Assembly: GCF_006547145.1 (NCBI RefSeq) | Contig: NZ_CP041244.1 | Coordinates: 806,001-870,000, forward strand | Source: Actinomadura sp. WMMA1423 | GTDB taxonomy: Bacteria > Actinomycetota > Actinomycetes > Streptosporangiales > Streptosporangiaceae | DNA length: 64,000 nt | Direction of reading: 5' to 3' | Shown: positions 9,508 to 30,109 of the stretch, piece by piece | Numbering within the stretch: position 1 is the stretch's first letter | How the letters are laid out: each line of letters begins with the position of its first letter | Made by a program: the position numbers and the translations under genes | The notes under the pieces: generated by a model | The model's input: the letters and a program-made list of their open reading frames with translations, nothing else | The model's database searches: none | Told to the model about the DNA's origin: nothing

Positions 9508-10371
9508 ATGAAGATCGCCGCGCGGGCGGCGATGATCGTGGCGATCCTCGCGACGCTCATCGCCCACCCCCTGCCCGCCGGAGCGTTCGAGGACGCCCCG
9601 GGAACTTCGAAGCACACCATTCCCATGGGCGACTGGAACCGCCCCTACCTGCTGCACGTCCCGCCGGGCCGCGAGGCCCCCGCGCCGCTGCCGCTCATCG
9701 TGGCGCTGCACGGCGGCCTGAACGACTCCGAGTACGTCCGCAGGCAGAGCGGGCTCGACGAGGTCGCCGACCGCCACGGCTACGCGGTGGCCTATCCCGA
9801 CGGGCTCCTCGGCACCTGGAACGCCGGCGCCTGCTGCTGGTTCGCCCGGTGGACCGGCGTCGACGACGTCGCGTTCCTCGACAAGCTGATCGACACGCTG
9901 GTGCGGCAGGGCGTCGCCGACCCCCGCCGCGTCTTCGTGACGGGCTTCTCCAACGGCGGCGGCATGGCGTACCGGTACGCCTGCGAGCGTTCGGAGAAGG
10001 TCGCGGGCATCGCCGTCGTGTCAGGTGCCCTCGCCATCGGCTGCACGCCGAAGAAGCCGGTGTCGGTGCTGGCCTTCCACGGGACGTGGGACCCGTCCGT
10101 CCCCTATACGGGGGGCGGGAACATGGACGCCGACGTCCATTTCCCGTTCATCCCCGTCCAGCTCCTCATGGAGTACTGGAGGTGGATCGACAAGCTGCCC
10201 GCGCTGTCATGGCCGGTGCCTGACGGGCCGGACGACTGCGTCGGGACAGGCCCGGGCCCGGTCGTCGTCGCCCTCTGCACCAGGCAGCGCGGGGGGCACG
10301 AATGGCCCGACTACGCCAGCGAGCTCATGGCCAGGTTCTTCGCCGACCGGCCGTCCCTGCCGAAGCCCTGA
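9508..10371 (+). CDS. Secreted alpha/beta-hydrolase, LpqC / PHB depolymerase-feruloyl esterase family
   Basis: A 287-residue protein. Start ATG 9508 was chosen because it opens a classical Sec signal peptide, MKIAARAAMIVAILATLIAH, ending in LPAGA; upstream codons are Arg/Gly-rich noise. The mature part has PLIVALHGG (oxyanion region), nucleophile Ser148 in GFSNGG, a likely acid at Asp195 in GTWDPSVP, and His264 in GGHEWP, the order of the LpqC/PHB-depolymerase esterase family. The paired cysteines fit an exported enzyme. It probably cleaves esters outside the cell; the substrate is unknown. It stands alone and converges on mbtH. Confidence 0.85.
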   Translation: MKIAARAAMIVAILATLIAHPLPAGAFEDAPGTSKHTIPMGDWNRPYLLHVPPGREAPAPLPLIVALHGGLNDSEYVRRQSGLDEVADRHGYAVAYPDGLLGTWNAGACCWFARWTGVDDVAFLDKLIDTLVRQGVADPRRVFVTGFSNGGGMAYRYACERSEKVAGIAVVSGALAIGCTPKKPVSVLAFHGTWDPSVPYTGGGNMDADVHFPFIPVQLLMEYWRWIDKLPALSWPVPDGPDDCVGTGPGPVVVALCTRQRGGHEWPDYASELMARFFADRPSLPKP

Positions 10372-10377
10372 GCTCCG

Positions 10378-10411
10378 CCCGGCCGCCGCGCCGCGGGGCC
10401 CGGCGGCCGGG
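10378..10411. terminator. Terminator hairpin between the esterase and mbtH
   Basis: A perfect 10-bp stem CCCGGCCGCC / GGCGGCCGGG with a GC-rich loop lies just after the esterase stop and before the converging mbtH stop. Probably bidirectional. Confidence 0.65.
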
Positions 10412-10432
10412 CGCCCGTGCCCCGTGGGGAGG

Positions 10433-10639
10433 TCACGGCGTCTCGGCGGCCAGGCTCCGCGGGCGGATGTCCTTCCAGTTGTCCACGACGTACCCGATGC
10501 AGTCGGACCGAGAGCCTGGCCCGTGGACGGTCGTCCAGCCGGCGGGGACGTCGGCGAACGCCGGCCACAGGGAGTGCTGGCCCTCGGCGTTGGCGAGGAC
10601 GAGGAACGACCCGTCGGGGTCGTCGAACGGGTTGGTCAT
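10433..10639 (-). CDS. MbtH-like NRPS accessory protein
   Basis: A 68-residue MbtH-family protein with the conserved Trp set: [18 protein letters not shown] and the terminal [10 protein letters not shown]. Start ATG 10639 ([10 protein letters not shown]) has an AAGGAG site at good distance; the frame is open further upstream, but that part is only a reading through the hydroxylase gene. MbtH proteins bind NRPS adenylation domains and help their folding and activity, so this one should serve the 4013-residue NRPS of the same locus. It follows the hydroxylase gene by 83 bases, and a foreign-looking hairpin lies in that gap. Confidence 0.95.
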   Translation of the reverse strand: MTNPFDDPDGSFLVLANAEGQHSLWPAFADVPAGWTTVHGPGSRSDCIGYVVDNWKDIRPRSLAAETP

Positions 10640-10654
10640 CGGATCTCCTTCGTG

Positions 10655-10700
10655 GATACCCCGTCCTTTAGGGCGGGGAGGAGCGAAACTCCTGCGGAGC
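10655..10700. mobile_element. IS200/IS605 (TnpB-type) terminal hairpin scar
   Basis: CCCCGTCC-TTTA-GGGCGGGG (10659-10678, 8 pairs including one G-U) followed by AGGAG closely resembles the conserved end, and omega-RNA tail, of TnpB-carrying IS200/IS605-family elements in actinomycetes. No tnpA or tnpB frame is next to it, so it would be a solo end left by loss of the element, or a look-alike hairpin. It splits hydroxylase from mbtH and might act as a terminator or attenuator for mbtH. Confidence 0.5.
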
Positions 10701-10722
10701 AATGCAGGGAAAAGGCAGGCAG

Positions 10723-12018
10723 CTAAGGGCCGACGGAGACGCCGCCGGGGGCGACGCGGGCGGACCTCCGCGCCATGGACCGGACGATCTCCCCGGTGCG
10801 GACGGCGGTCATGGACAGCAGCGACGAGGCGATCCCGTGGCTGTGCTCGGTGGCTCCTTGCAGGTAGACGCCCCATTCGGGGCCGGGCTCGGTGGCGAGG
10901 CGGTAGTCGCGGCCGACGACCGGGCGCCCGTCCGGGCCGGTGCGGCAGAGCGCGCCCGCCTCGCCGAGCAGGGCGAACGGGTCGCGTTCGCGGTAGCCGG
11001 TGGCGTAGACGACGGCGTCGGCGTCCAGATCGGCGGTCTCGCCGGTGGGGAGGAAGGCGACCCGGATCCGGACTCCGCCGGGGCCGTCCGCGACGTCCAG
11101 GACGCGGGAGGCGTTGAGGATGCGCAGCCGCTCGGCGCCCGCGACCTTCTCGGCGTAGGCGCGCCGGTAGAGCTCGTCGATGAGGTCGAGGTCCACCACG
11201 GAGTAGTTGGTGTTGCGCGAGTACTCGAACAGCATCCGCTTCACGTCGCCGGGCGCCGCGTAGTAGTGGTCGACGGCCTCGGGGTCGAAGACGCGGTTGG
11301 CGAACGGGCTGTCGTCGGCGGGCGAGTACCCGTACCGCGCGAAGACGGCGCACACCTCGGCGCCGCCGAACGTGCGGTGCAGGTACTCGGCGGCCTCGGC
11401 GGCGCTCTGCCCGGCGCCGACCACGACGATCCGGCGGGGGTCCCAGTCCGGGCGCTCGCCGAGCCGGGTGAGCAGGTCCTCGGTGTGCCAGATCCGCTCC
11501 CCCTGCCGGACGCCCTCCGGCAGGACGGGTTCGAGCCCCGCGCCGATGACGACGTTGCGGGCGAGGTGCGTCTCCAGCTCGTCGCCGCGCCGCACGACGA
11601 CCTCCAGGGCCTCGTCGTCGCGGGGGCGGAGGGCGACGACCTCCGCCCCGTACCGGACGCGGTCCTCGAACGCGGCGGCGGCCCATTCGAGGTAGTCGTG
11701 GAACTCCAGCCGCGTCGGGAACATCGTCTTGTGGTTGACGAAGTCGACGAGCCGGCCCCGGGCGTGCAGGTAGGCCAGGAACGAGTAGGGGCTGGCGGGG
11801 TTGCGCAGCGACACCAGGTCCTTGAGGAAGTGGACCTGCATGGTGGCGCCGTCGATCAGCATCCCGCGGTGCCAGCCGAACGCGGGCTGCTTCTCGAAGA
11901 ACACCGCGTCCGCGCCGCCGTGCTCCTCCTCCAGCGCGACGGCGAGCGCCAGGTTGGACGGGCCGAACCCGATGCCGACCACGTCGCGGACGGGGGTGCG
12001 CACGCTCTCCTCCGGCAT
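10723..12018 (-). CDS. L-ornithine N5-monooxygenase (SidA/PvdA/IucD family)
   Basis: A 431-residue flavin- and NADPH-dependent N-hydroxylase. FAD motif [18 protein letters not shown] at about residues 15-32, the family block [21 protein letters not shown] near 60-80, NADPH motif [18 protein letters not shown] near 205, and the substrate-site region ENxNY-like [10 protein letters not shown] and [11 protein letters not shown]. It makes N5-hydroxyornithine, which matches the hydroxyornithine code of the third NRPS adenylation domain. Its ATG overlaps the stop of the binding-protein gene by one base (TGATG), so the two are coupled. Confidence 0.93.
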   Translation of the reverse strand: MPEESVRTPVRDVVGIGFGPSNLALAVALEEEHGGADAVFFEKQPAFGWHRGMLIDGATMQVHFLKDLVSLRNPASPYSFLAYLHARGRLVDFVNHKTMFPTRLEFHDYLEWAAAAFEDRVRYGAEVVALRPRDDEALEVVVRRGDELETHLARNVVIGAGLEPVLPEGVRQGERIWHTEDLLTRLGERPDWDPRRIVVVGAGQSAAEAAEYLHRTFGGAEVCAVFARYGYSPADDSPFANRVFDPEAVDHYYAAPGDVKRMLFEYSRNTNYSVVDLDLIDELYRRAYAEKVAGAERLRILNASRVLDVADGPGGVRIRVAFLPTGETADLDADAVVYATGYRERDPFALLGEAGALCRTGPDGRPVVGRDYRLATEPGPEWGVYLQGATEHSHGIASSLLSMTAVRTGEIVRSMARRSARVAPGGVSVGP

Positions 12019-13037
12019 CAGGCGGGCCCGGCGGCGGCAGCGGCCTTGGCGATCTTCGGGACGACCTGGTCGACCACGTAGGGGACGGCGAGCGGGGTGG
12101 GGGTGCGCAGCGGCCAGAACGACTTCAGGTCGAGGGGCACGTAGGAGCCGCGCTCGACGGCGCCGAGGCCGGCGAACAGCCTGTTGCCCTCGATCTTCTT
12201 CTGGGTGGCGGGGTCGTCGTTGTAGTGGCTGATCAGGACGTCCACGTCCAGGACGGAGACCTTCTCCATGCTGAGCTCGGCGGCGAACCCGTCGCCCGGC
12301 AGCTTCCTCAGCGACTCGGGGAGCGCCATGCCGAACTGCTGGAGCAGCTTCACGCTCGTGTCGTCGCCGGACTTCATCACGGCGATGTTGCCGTTGGGGA
12401 AGACGCTGGTGAACGCGAACTCCCTGCCGTTCAGCTCGGGGTGCTTCGACTTCACCTCGCCGATCTTCGCCTCGACGTCGGCGACCAGTCTCCCGCCGTC
12501 CTCCGGCCGTCCGATCGCGGCGGCGACCTGCCGGGTGATCTGCTGCCAGGAGTCCTCGGCGGGGCCGTTCTGGTAGGCGAGGGTCGGCGCGAGCTTGGAG
12601 AGCTTGCCGTACTCCTTGTCGATGGCGAAGTCGCCGGCGGCGAGGATCAGGTCGGGCCGCAGCGCGGCGATCTGCTCCAGGTCGAAGCCCGCCTCGCCCT
12701 GCTTGAGCAGCTTGGGCTTCCCGCCGGTCAGCCTCGGCGCGCTCCAGGGGGCCAGGCCGTCGGGCTGGACGCCGGTCAGCTCGGCCATGCCGACGGGCGT
12801 GACTCCGAGGGCGAGCAGCGCGTCCTGGTCGACCTCGCCGAGCGCGACGATCCGCTTCGGCGCGGCCTTCACCTCCGCGGAGCCGAGCTTGTGGGAGACG
12901 GTGACCGGGAAGGCCCCGGCCGCGCCGCCGGAGCCGCCGGAGCCGCCGGCGGGCTCGTCGTCGCCGCAGGCGGCGGCCGTCGCGAGACCGAGGACGAGCG
13001 CGGCGGCGGCGGTCAGGCGCCGCATCATGGTGCGCAT
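12018..13037 (-). CDS. Ferric-siderophore ABC transporter substrate-binding lipoprotein (FecB/FepB type)
   Basis: A 339-residue lipoprotein with a signal sequence ending in the lipobox AAAC, then a Gly-rich linker and a type-III helical-backbone binding fold (Peripla_BP_2). [19 protein letters not shown] and [20 protein letters not shown] are family blocks. Start ATG 13037 is supported by GGAAGG six bases upstream. First gene of the operon running to mbtH, 54 bases downstream of an iron box. It captures the iron-loaded siderophore. No cognate permease or ATPase is in the window, so uptake must use genes elsewhere. Confidence 0.92.
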   Translation of the reverse strand: MRTMMRRLTAAAALVLGLATAAACGDDEPAGGSGGSGGAAGAFPVTVSHKLGSAEVKAAPKRIVALGEVDQDALLALGVTPVGMAELTGVQPDGLAPWSAPRLTGGKPKLLKQGEAGFDLEQIAALRPDLILAAGDFAIDKEYGKLSKLAPTLAYQNGPAEDSWQQITRQVAAAIGRPEDGGRLVADVEAKIGEVKSKHPELNGREFAFTSVFPNGNIAVMKSGDDTSVKLLQQFGMALPESLRKLPGDGFAAELSMEKVSVLDVDVLISHYNDDPATQKKIEGNRLFAGLGAVERGSYVPLDLKSFWPLRTPTPLAVPYVVDQVVPKIAKAAAAAGPA

Positions 13038-13090
13038 AGCGGACCTTCCATGTTCGGGGCGGGGAAGCCGGAGGGCGTTGATCAGGAATA

Positions 13091-13109
13091 TTAGGTTAGC
13101 CTTACCTAA
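13091..13109. promoter_or_regulatory. Iron box (IdeR/DmdR1 operator) of the siderophore-binding-protein operon
   Basis: TTAGGTTAGCCTTACCTAA fits the 19-bp consensus TTAGGTTAGGCTNACCTAA recognised by iron-dependent DtxR-family repressors of actinobacteria. It lies between the binding-protein ATG (13037) and the NRPS stop (13141), giving the operon its own iron-controlled promoter. Confidence 0.92.
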
Positions 13110-13140
13110 CTAGGCAATGGCCGGGCCGGTATGACCCGCC

Positions 13141-25182
<12,042 letters not shown>

Positions 25183-25188
25183 CGCGGG

Positions 25189-25207
25189 TTAGGTTAGCCT
25201 TGCCTAT
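25189..25207. promoter_or_regulatory. Iron box 1, NRPS side
   Basis: TTAGGTTAGCCTTGCCTAT, one of two tandem IdeR/DmdR-type boxes in the 88-base divergent region between the NRPS and salicylate synthase. It ends 6 bases from the NRPS start codon, so repressor binding would cover the transcription start and perhaps the start codon itself. Confidence 0.88.
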
Positions 25208-25217
25208 GAAAATCATG

Positions 25218-25236
25218 CAAGGTTAGCCTTACCTAA
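25218..25236. promoter_or_regulatory. Iron box 2, salicylate synthase side
   Basis: CAAGGTTAGCCTTACCTAA, a good match to the iron-box consensus, 10 bases from box 1 and 34 bases before the TTG start of the salicylate synthase. Two boxes let one repressor control both divergent promoters. Confidence 0.9.
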
Positions 25237-25270
25237 GTTTGACCTTCCCGGCCGCGAAAAGGGAGCTGCC

Positions 25271-26581
25271 TTGTCCACTGGTCCGCGCACCGCTGCGCAC
25301 CCCGCCGAGCGGGTCGTCGAGCACTCCTCGGCGCCGCTCGCCCTCATGGCCCGGCTGGCCGGATCGGGCCTGTTCGGCGACTACGTCGTCTACGAGCGGC
25401 CCGGCTCATGGACGTTCGCGGGGGGCATGCTCGCCGAGGTCGTCCTGGACGCCGGCGCCGTCCACGCCCACTGGCCGGGCCAAGCCCCGGCCACCCGTCC
25501 ATGGACGGGCCGCCCCGCCGACGCGCTCCGCGACGCCTTCGCCGCCGCGCCGCTGCCCGCCTGGAACGCCTACGGCTGGATCGCGTTCGAGTGCGCCGCC
25601 CCTCGCCCCACCGGACGGCTCGCGCACCTGATCGTCCCCCGCACCGAGGTACGGGCCGAGAACGGCCGCGTCACCATCACCGGCGTCGACGAGGCCGACA
25701 TCGAGCAGGTCGAGAAGCTCCTGGCCAAACCCGAGGGCCGCCCCGCCGGGGAGCCCTCCCCCGTCGATGTCAGGGCCGGTGGCGGCCCCTACCGGGCGCG
25801 TGTCGCCGAGGCCGTGGCCGAGATCCACGCGGGCCGCTACCAGAAGGTCATCGTGTCGCGCCGCCTGGACGTCCCCTATCCCGTCGACGTCGTCTCGACC
25901 TATGTCCGGGGCCGCGAGGCGAACACCCCGGCCCGCTCCTTCCTGCTCGACCTGGGCGGATTCCAGGCCACCGGGTTCAGCCCCGAGGTGCTCGCGAGCG
26001 TCGACCCGGCGGGGCACGTCATGACCCAGCCCCTGGCCGGCACCCGCGCCTTCGGCCTCGGCGCCGACACCGACGCGCGCACCCGCCGCGATCTGGAGAC
26101 CGACCCCAAGGAGATCTACGAGCACGCCGTCTCCGTCCGGACGTCCCAGGAGGAGCTGTACCGGGTGTGCGACCAGGAGACCGTCCGGGTGACCGGCTTC
26201 ATGACGGTGAAGGAGCGCGGCAGCGTCCAGCACCTGGGCTCCAGCGTCAGCGGCTCCCTCTCCCCCGGCCGCACCGGATGGGACGCCCTCGACGCCCTCT
26301 TCCCCGGCGTCACCGCGTCCGGCATCCCGAAGCCGGAGGCGGTCGAGGCCATCACCCGCCTGGAGGAGCGGCGCGGCCTGTACTCGGGCGCCGTCGTCAC
26401 CGTCTCCCACGACGGCGCGCTGGACTCCGCCCTCGTACTGCGCGCCCTCTACGCCGAGAACGGCCGCGCGTGGCTGCGCGCCGGCGCCGGCATCGTCGCC
26501 GCCTCGACCCCCGACCGCGAGTACGAGGAGACCTGCGAGAAGCTCTCCAGCATCGCGCCGCACGTCGTCCCGCAAACCTGA
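25271..26581 (+). CDS. Salicylate synthase (MbtI/Irp9 type, chorismate-utilising)
   Basis: A 436-residue member of the chorismate-binding family. It converts chorismate to isochorismate and then salicylate, the aryl cap of many siderophores. Family blocks: HAGRYQKVIVSRRL with the general-base Lys, FQATGFSPEVLASV with the catalytic Glu, PLAGTRAFG, DPKEIYEHAVSVRTSQEEL, VQHLGSSVSG and the terminal LRAGAGIVAASTPDREYEET. The single domain of about 430 residues fits MbtI/Irp9 rather than two-part isochorismate synthase plus lyase. The start is TTG 25271 with GGGAG 5 bases before it. It is divergent from the NRPS under shared iron boxes. The partner salicyl-AMP ligase is not in this window. Confidence 0.92.
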   Translation: MSTGPRTAAHPAERVVEHSSAPLALMARLAGSGLFGDYVVYERPGSWTFAGGMLAEVVLDAGAVHAHWPGQAPATRPWTGRPADALRDAFAAAPLPAWNAYGWIAFECAAPRPTGRLAHLIVPRTEVRAENGRVTITGVDEADIEQVEKLLAKPEGRPAGEPSPVDVRAGGGPYRARVAEAVAEIHAGRYQKVIVSRRLDVPYPVDVVSTYVRGREANTPARSFLLDLGGFQATGFSPEVLASVDPAGHVMTQPLAGTRAFGLGADTDARTRRDLETDPKEIYEHAVSVRTSQEELYRVCDQETVRVTGFMTVKERGSVQHLGSSVSGSLSPGRTGWDALDALFPGVTASGIPKPEAVEAITRLEERRGLYSGAVVTVSHDGALDSALVLRALYAENGRAWLRAGAGIVAASTPDREYEETCEKLSSIAPHVVPQT

Positions 26582-26605
26582 GGCATCGGCGGGTAGGGAC
26601 CCGCC

Positions 26606-27387
26606 ATGCCGGAACTTCCTGACGTCGAAGGCTTCCGCCGGGTGCTCGCCGAGCACATCGGCCGCCCGATCGCCTCCGTGTCGGTCCTCGACCCCGGCGT
26701 CCTGCGCGGGGTCACCGCCCGACACCTGGACACCGCACTACGGGGCCACCGCTTCGAGGAACCGCACCGCCACGGCAAGTGGCTGCTGGCCCCGGCGCAG
26801 GGCCCGGTCGTCCTGCTCCACTTCGGCATGACGGGCTCCCTCACCTGGCACCGCCGGACGACCCGCGCCACCGCCACGACCGCGTCATCTGGGAACTCCC
26901 CGACGGCGAACTGCGCTTCCGCGACATGCGCAAACTCCAGGGCGTCCATCTGGCCACCGACCTCCAGGAGGCGGACGAAACCCTTGAGCCCCTGGGCCCG
27001 GACGCCCTGGACCTGTCCCGCGACGACCTGGCCACCACCCTCTCCCACCACCGCGGACGCCTCAAAACAACCCTGACCGACCAATCGGTCATCGCGGGCT
27101 TGGGCAACCTCCTGGCCGACGAGATCTGCTGGCGCGCCCGCATCAACCCCCTGCGCCCCGCCCGCGACCTGGACGCCGCCGAGATCACCGGCCTCCACCG
27201 AGCGACGCGCCGCGTCCTGCGCGACTCCGTCAAGGCGGAACGCGTCCCGCCCCGAAAGACCTGGCTGACGGGAGCCCGCGACACCCCGGGCCCCACCTGC
27301 CCCCGCTGCGGCACCCCACTGGAAAGCCGCCGCCTGTCCGGCCGCAGAACGGTCTGGTGCCCCACCTGCCAACCCGCCGCCCTCTAA
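26606..27387 (+). pseudogene. Formamidopyrimidine-DNA glycosylase (Fpg/Nei family) gene with a frameshift
   Basis: The front reads MPELPDVEGFRRVLAEHIG with the catalytic Pro2-Glu3, then HGKWLLAPAQGPVVLLHFGMTGSL. Near 26850, after LTWHR, the frame must shift by one base to continue as DDPRHRHDRVIWELPDGELRF, RDMRKLQGVHL, GLGNLLADEICWRARINP and the terminal zinc finger CPRCG..CPTC. Restoring one base near 26850 rebuilds a full-length glycosylase of about 260 residues that removes oxidised bases. Either a sequencing error in a GC run or a genuine inactivation. It stands 24 bases behind the salicylate synthase. Confidence 0.88.
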
Positions 27388-27438
27388 CGCCCGCGCCACC
27401 ACGAGCGCAGGCCACCACCGGCCATCCCGCGGGCCGAG

Positions 27439-27525
27439 ACGTGCAGGCACGGAACGTTCGCGCTTACATGGGCTGTGGCGTCTCCGGAGGCCGCCCCCGC
27501 ACGCCCGCCGGAACATGTCCAAGGC
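27439..27525 (+). repeat. Leader repeat L1 upstream of the papain-fold toxin
   Basis: About 85 bases here match the region at 59575-59661 almost base for base (blocks GAACGTTCRCGCTTACATGG, CTCCGGAGGYCGCCCCCGCA, CGYCCGCCGGAAC, TGTCCAA). The block holds the palindromes GAACGTTC and CTCCGGAG, and each copy ends 80 bases before the GTG start of a toxin gene. It probably contains the promoter or a 5' regulatory RNA element common to both loci. Confidence 0.75.
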
Positions 27526-27605
27526 GCGTTGAAAAGGACGACAGGCCCGCTGCCAGACCGGCAGCGGCCCAGATCTCCGCTCCTCCGCCGGAAAGGACCG
27601 AAAGG

Positions 27606-29048
27606 GTGGGCATTGAACGGCCCAGCGGGACCGACACCCGCGTCGAGTCGGCCGACGAACCGCAGGGCCGGGACCGATCCGCGGCCCCGCCCCCCGAGCG
27701 ACCAGGACAGCCCGGCACCCCGTCCCGTCTCGAGAGCCTCCGCGCCGCCCGCGAGGACCAACTGGCCCGCGCGGCCGAGAACCGCGAGACCCCCACACGG
27801 GAATCCGGGACCGAACAGCGCGACGACGGCGAAGACAACGACAGCGAGTCCTTACGCGAGGAACAGCAGGAACCAGGGGAAACCGATACAGCGGACGACC
27901 GCCGGGAGCCCGACACAGAGATCGGTGAGTCCGACCGCGAACCAACCGCCGACGAGGAACGCGACCAGGCCGAGGAAACCGAGGTCTCCGCAGAGGACCC
28001 GAATCCCCCATCTGGCGAAGAGGCCGCCAAGGACGATTCAGGCTCTCGTGAGCCCGACCCCGAAACCAGTCGGGACGACCTTCCGGACGAACGCCAGAGC
28101 CCGCCATCGGCACCCTCACCCGAAACCGCTGAGAAGCCCGACCCTCCGTCCCGCCTGGAAAGCCTCCGCGCCGCCCGCGAAGCCCAAGAAGCCCGCGCAG
28201 CCGAACCAGAAGTCCGACAGGCACCCCCACCAGAACCCGGCACCGACCAACGCCTCGAACCAGAGTCGACCAAGTCGCCGTTCCCGGTCCCCACTGACGC
28301 GCAGCCTGGCCCCACAGCCAACGGTGAGGCCACCGAGGAACCGGTCGGCGAATCCTCGGACACCAGGATGGAACAGTCCGAGGCCTTGCCAGAGGCCACC
28401 GGCGAGAGCGGCTTCGACGCGCAGGCCGAGATCCGGGACCGCGACTCCGAAGAGGGTGCCGAACAGCCGGCGATGGCCTCGGGAAGCGGAAGCGAGATTG
28501 ATCGGCAAGCGGACCTCGGCAAGGAGTTGGCCCGGCTTGCCGACCAGAAAGTGGATGACGAGATCGACCGGACGCTTCCCAAAGTCAATCCGAAGTTCGA
28601 CTGGTCCCGCTCCGACTATTCCGAAAACTGCACCAGTGTCGTTCAGGCGAACGAGTTACGGCGACGCGGCCATGGAGTGGAGGCCGGACCACTGGAGAAA
28701 CCCCTGCGGTCCGACCAGAACGGTCCGGGTGGCCGCGACCTCAGCGTCATCGAACAAGCGTGGGGTGCCAACTTCACTTCTGGGACCAAGGCCGAGATCG
28801 AAGAGGCGTTCAAACAGCCAGGATCGCGAGGTATCGTCTACATCGCCTGGAATGGCGTCAATACCGGCGCACACGTGTTCAGCGTTGAGAATGTTGGAGG
28901 CAGGGTCCGCTTTGTTGACGGCCAGCCGAAACCTCCCATCCGCGATGCCGCCCACTACTTCACCGTCGGGCACTCCACGAAGTATCTTCGAGTAGATGAC
29001 CTCCCGACACCGTCCAGCAATCGGATAGACCCGTTTCTCGAACCCTGA
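27606..29048 (+). CDS. Polymorphic toxin with C-terminal papain-fold (Tox-PL, glutamine deamidase type) domain
   Basis: 480 residues from GTG 27606 (VGIERPSGTD), chosen because the paralogue at 59741 starts identically and both have an AAGGA-type site. Residues 1-330 are disordered, rich in Glu, Pro, Asp and Arg, and contain the motif PSRLESLRAARE twice. The C-terminal 140 residues form the toxin domain: Cys342 in SENCTSVVQANELRRRG, His423 in GAHVFSVENVGGRVRF and Asp438 in FVDGQ, the Cys-His-Asp triad of papain-fold glutamine deamidase toxins (PF15644 type). No signal peptide or known secretion domain is visible. A YrhB-type immunity gene follows within 26 bases. Confidence 0.85.
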   Translation: MGIERPSGTDTRVESADEPQGRDRSAAPPPERPGQPGTPSRLESLRAAREDQLARAAENRETPTRESGTEQRDDGEDNDSESLREEQQEPGETDTADDRREPDTEIGESDREPTADEERDQAEETEVSAEDPNPPSGEEAAKDDSGSREPDPETSRDDLPDERQSPPSAPSPETAEKPDPPSRLESLRAAREAQEARAAEPEVRQAPPPEPGTDQRLEPESTKSPFPVPTDAQPGPTANGEATEEPVGESSDTRMEQSEALPEATGESGFDAQAEIRDRDSEEGAEQPAMASGSGSEIDRQADLGKELARLADQKVDDEIDRTLPKVNPKFDWSRSDYSENCTSVVQANELRRRGHGVEAGPLEKPLRSDQNGPGGRDLSVIEQAWGANFTSGTKAEIEEAFKQPGSRGIVYIAWNGVNTGAHVFSVENVGGRVRFVDGQPKPPIRDAAHYFTVGHSTKYLRVDDLPTPSSNRIDPFLEP

Positions 29049-29074
29049 GAACCAGCCGCAAGTGGAGGCACGCC

Positions 29075-29374
29075 ATGGCTGTGACCTACGAGCAGGCCCG
29101 CGAACTCGTCCGCGCCCATTTCGAGCCCAATTGGACAATGGGAACCTTCTGCCTGGACGACCGGTGGATCAGAGAGAACGACGAATTTTATGTCTTCAAC
29201 ATCGGCGCTCGCGAGTTCATCATAGACGGAGACGACTCCTATGCGGTCATAGGCAGCGTTCCCATCGTTCTCAAGGAAGAAGGCCGCGTGGCCTCCCGCC
29301 CCTCCGCGATGATCGCCACGGACCCCTCGATTCGAAACGCGCCGAACCCGAACCCGACGTTCACGCCGGCTTGA
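29075..29374 (+). CDS. YrhB/Imm35-type immunity protein
   Basis: A 99-residue acidic protein with ATG 29075 and a GGAGG site. The sequence EFYVFNIGAREFIIDGDDSY, AVIGSVPIVLKEEGRV, then PSAMIATDPSIRNAPNPNP matches the YrhB (Imm35) immunity fold, in which short paired beta-strands end in a substrate-side PIV/VxKxxG strand. Such genes stand directly behind Tox-PL toxins, as here, so it should neutralise the product of the preceding gene. Function is inferred from family and position. Confidence 0.78.
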   Translation: MAVTYEQARELVRAHFEPNWTMGTFCLDDRWIRENDEFYVFNIGAREFIIDGDDSYAVIGSVPIVLKEEGRVASRPSAMIATDPSIRNAPNPNPTFTPA

Positions 29375-29416
29375 GATAATCAGCCGACGCACTGTAGAGC
29401 GGGACGGAGATCACCG

Positions 29417-30034
29417 GTGGGCAAGCGTGAGGTGTACGTCTCGGTTGATGTGGAGGCTGATGGGCCTATCCCAGGGGCGTATTCCATGCTGAGTTTCGGG
29501 ATGAGCGCGTGCGGGGCCCTTGACGGGGACGGGTTCAGGCCGGTCGATCCGGCTGAGACCACGTTCTATGCGGAGCTGAAGCCGATCAGCGACGCCTACG
29601 TCCCGGAGGCCTTGGCCGTCAGTGGCCTGGATCGCGAGCGCCTCGCCGCCGAGGGGCGCGAGCCCAGCGAGGCGATGGACGCCGCCGCCGACTGGGTGAG
29701 GGCGGTGGCGGCCTCCGTGGAGGCCTCGCCCGTACTGGTGGCCTATCCACTCGGCTTCGACTGGATGTTCCTGTACTGGTACTGGACGCGGTTCACCGAG
29801 GCGGGGTCCCCTTTCGGGCACTCCCGGCACCTGGATATCAAGACCGCGTACGCCACCAAGGCCGGCAGCCAGATCATCCGCTCGACCAAAAGCCAGATGC
29901 CCGCCGAACTGCTCTCCGACCGGCCGCACACGCACAACGCGCTGGACGACGCGATCGAGCAGGCCGAGCTGTTCCAACACTTGGTCCGCTGGGGCGGCCC
30001 GCCGCGTCGGCCAGGCAAAGACCTCGCGGGGTGA
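29417..30034 (+). CDS. DEDD-family 3'-5' exonuclease (RNase T / DnaQ-like)
   Basis: A 205-residue protein with GTG 29417. Metal ligands are visible as Asp11 and Glu13 in VSVDVEADGP, an Asp in VAYPLGFDWMFLYWYW, and His and Asp in HNALDDAIEQAELF (the DEDDh pattern). Single-domain members degrade or trim RNA or single-stranded DNA 3' ends. The gene follows the toxin-immunity pair with 42 bases between. A degraded relative of its C-terminus sits at 62690-62806 behind the second toxin locus, so an exonuclease may be part of the original cassette. Confidence 0.82.
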   Translation: MGKREVYVSVDVEADGPIPGAYSMLSFGMSACGALDGDGFRPVDPAETTFYAELKPISDAYVPEALAVSGLDRERLAAEGREPSEAMDAAADWVRAVAASVEASPVLVAYPLGFDWMFLYWYWTRFTEAGSPFGHSRHLDIKTAYATKAGSQIIRSTKSQMPAELLSDRPHTHNALDDAIEQAELFQHLVRWGGPPRRPGKDLAG

Positions 30035-30109
30035 TGCGAACCCGTGCCCTCGCAGAGAATGCGGGGAGCACGCTGAGCTGGGCTGTTCCGTCTTGGGCTC
30101 CGGGATCGT

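Noticed and set aside
27357..27605. Longer start for the papain-fold toxin
   Set aside because: The paralogue at 59741 begins at the same VGIE position and the extra part reads through the leader repeat and the fpg end.
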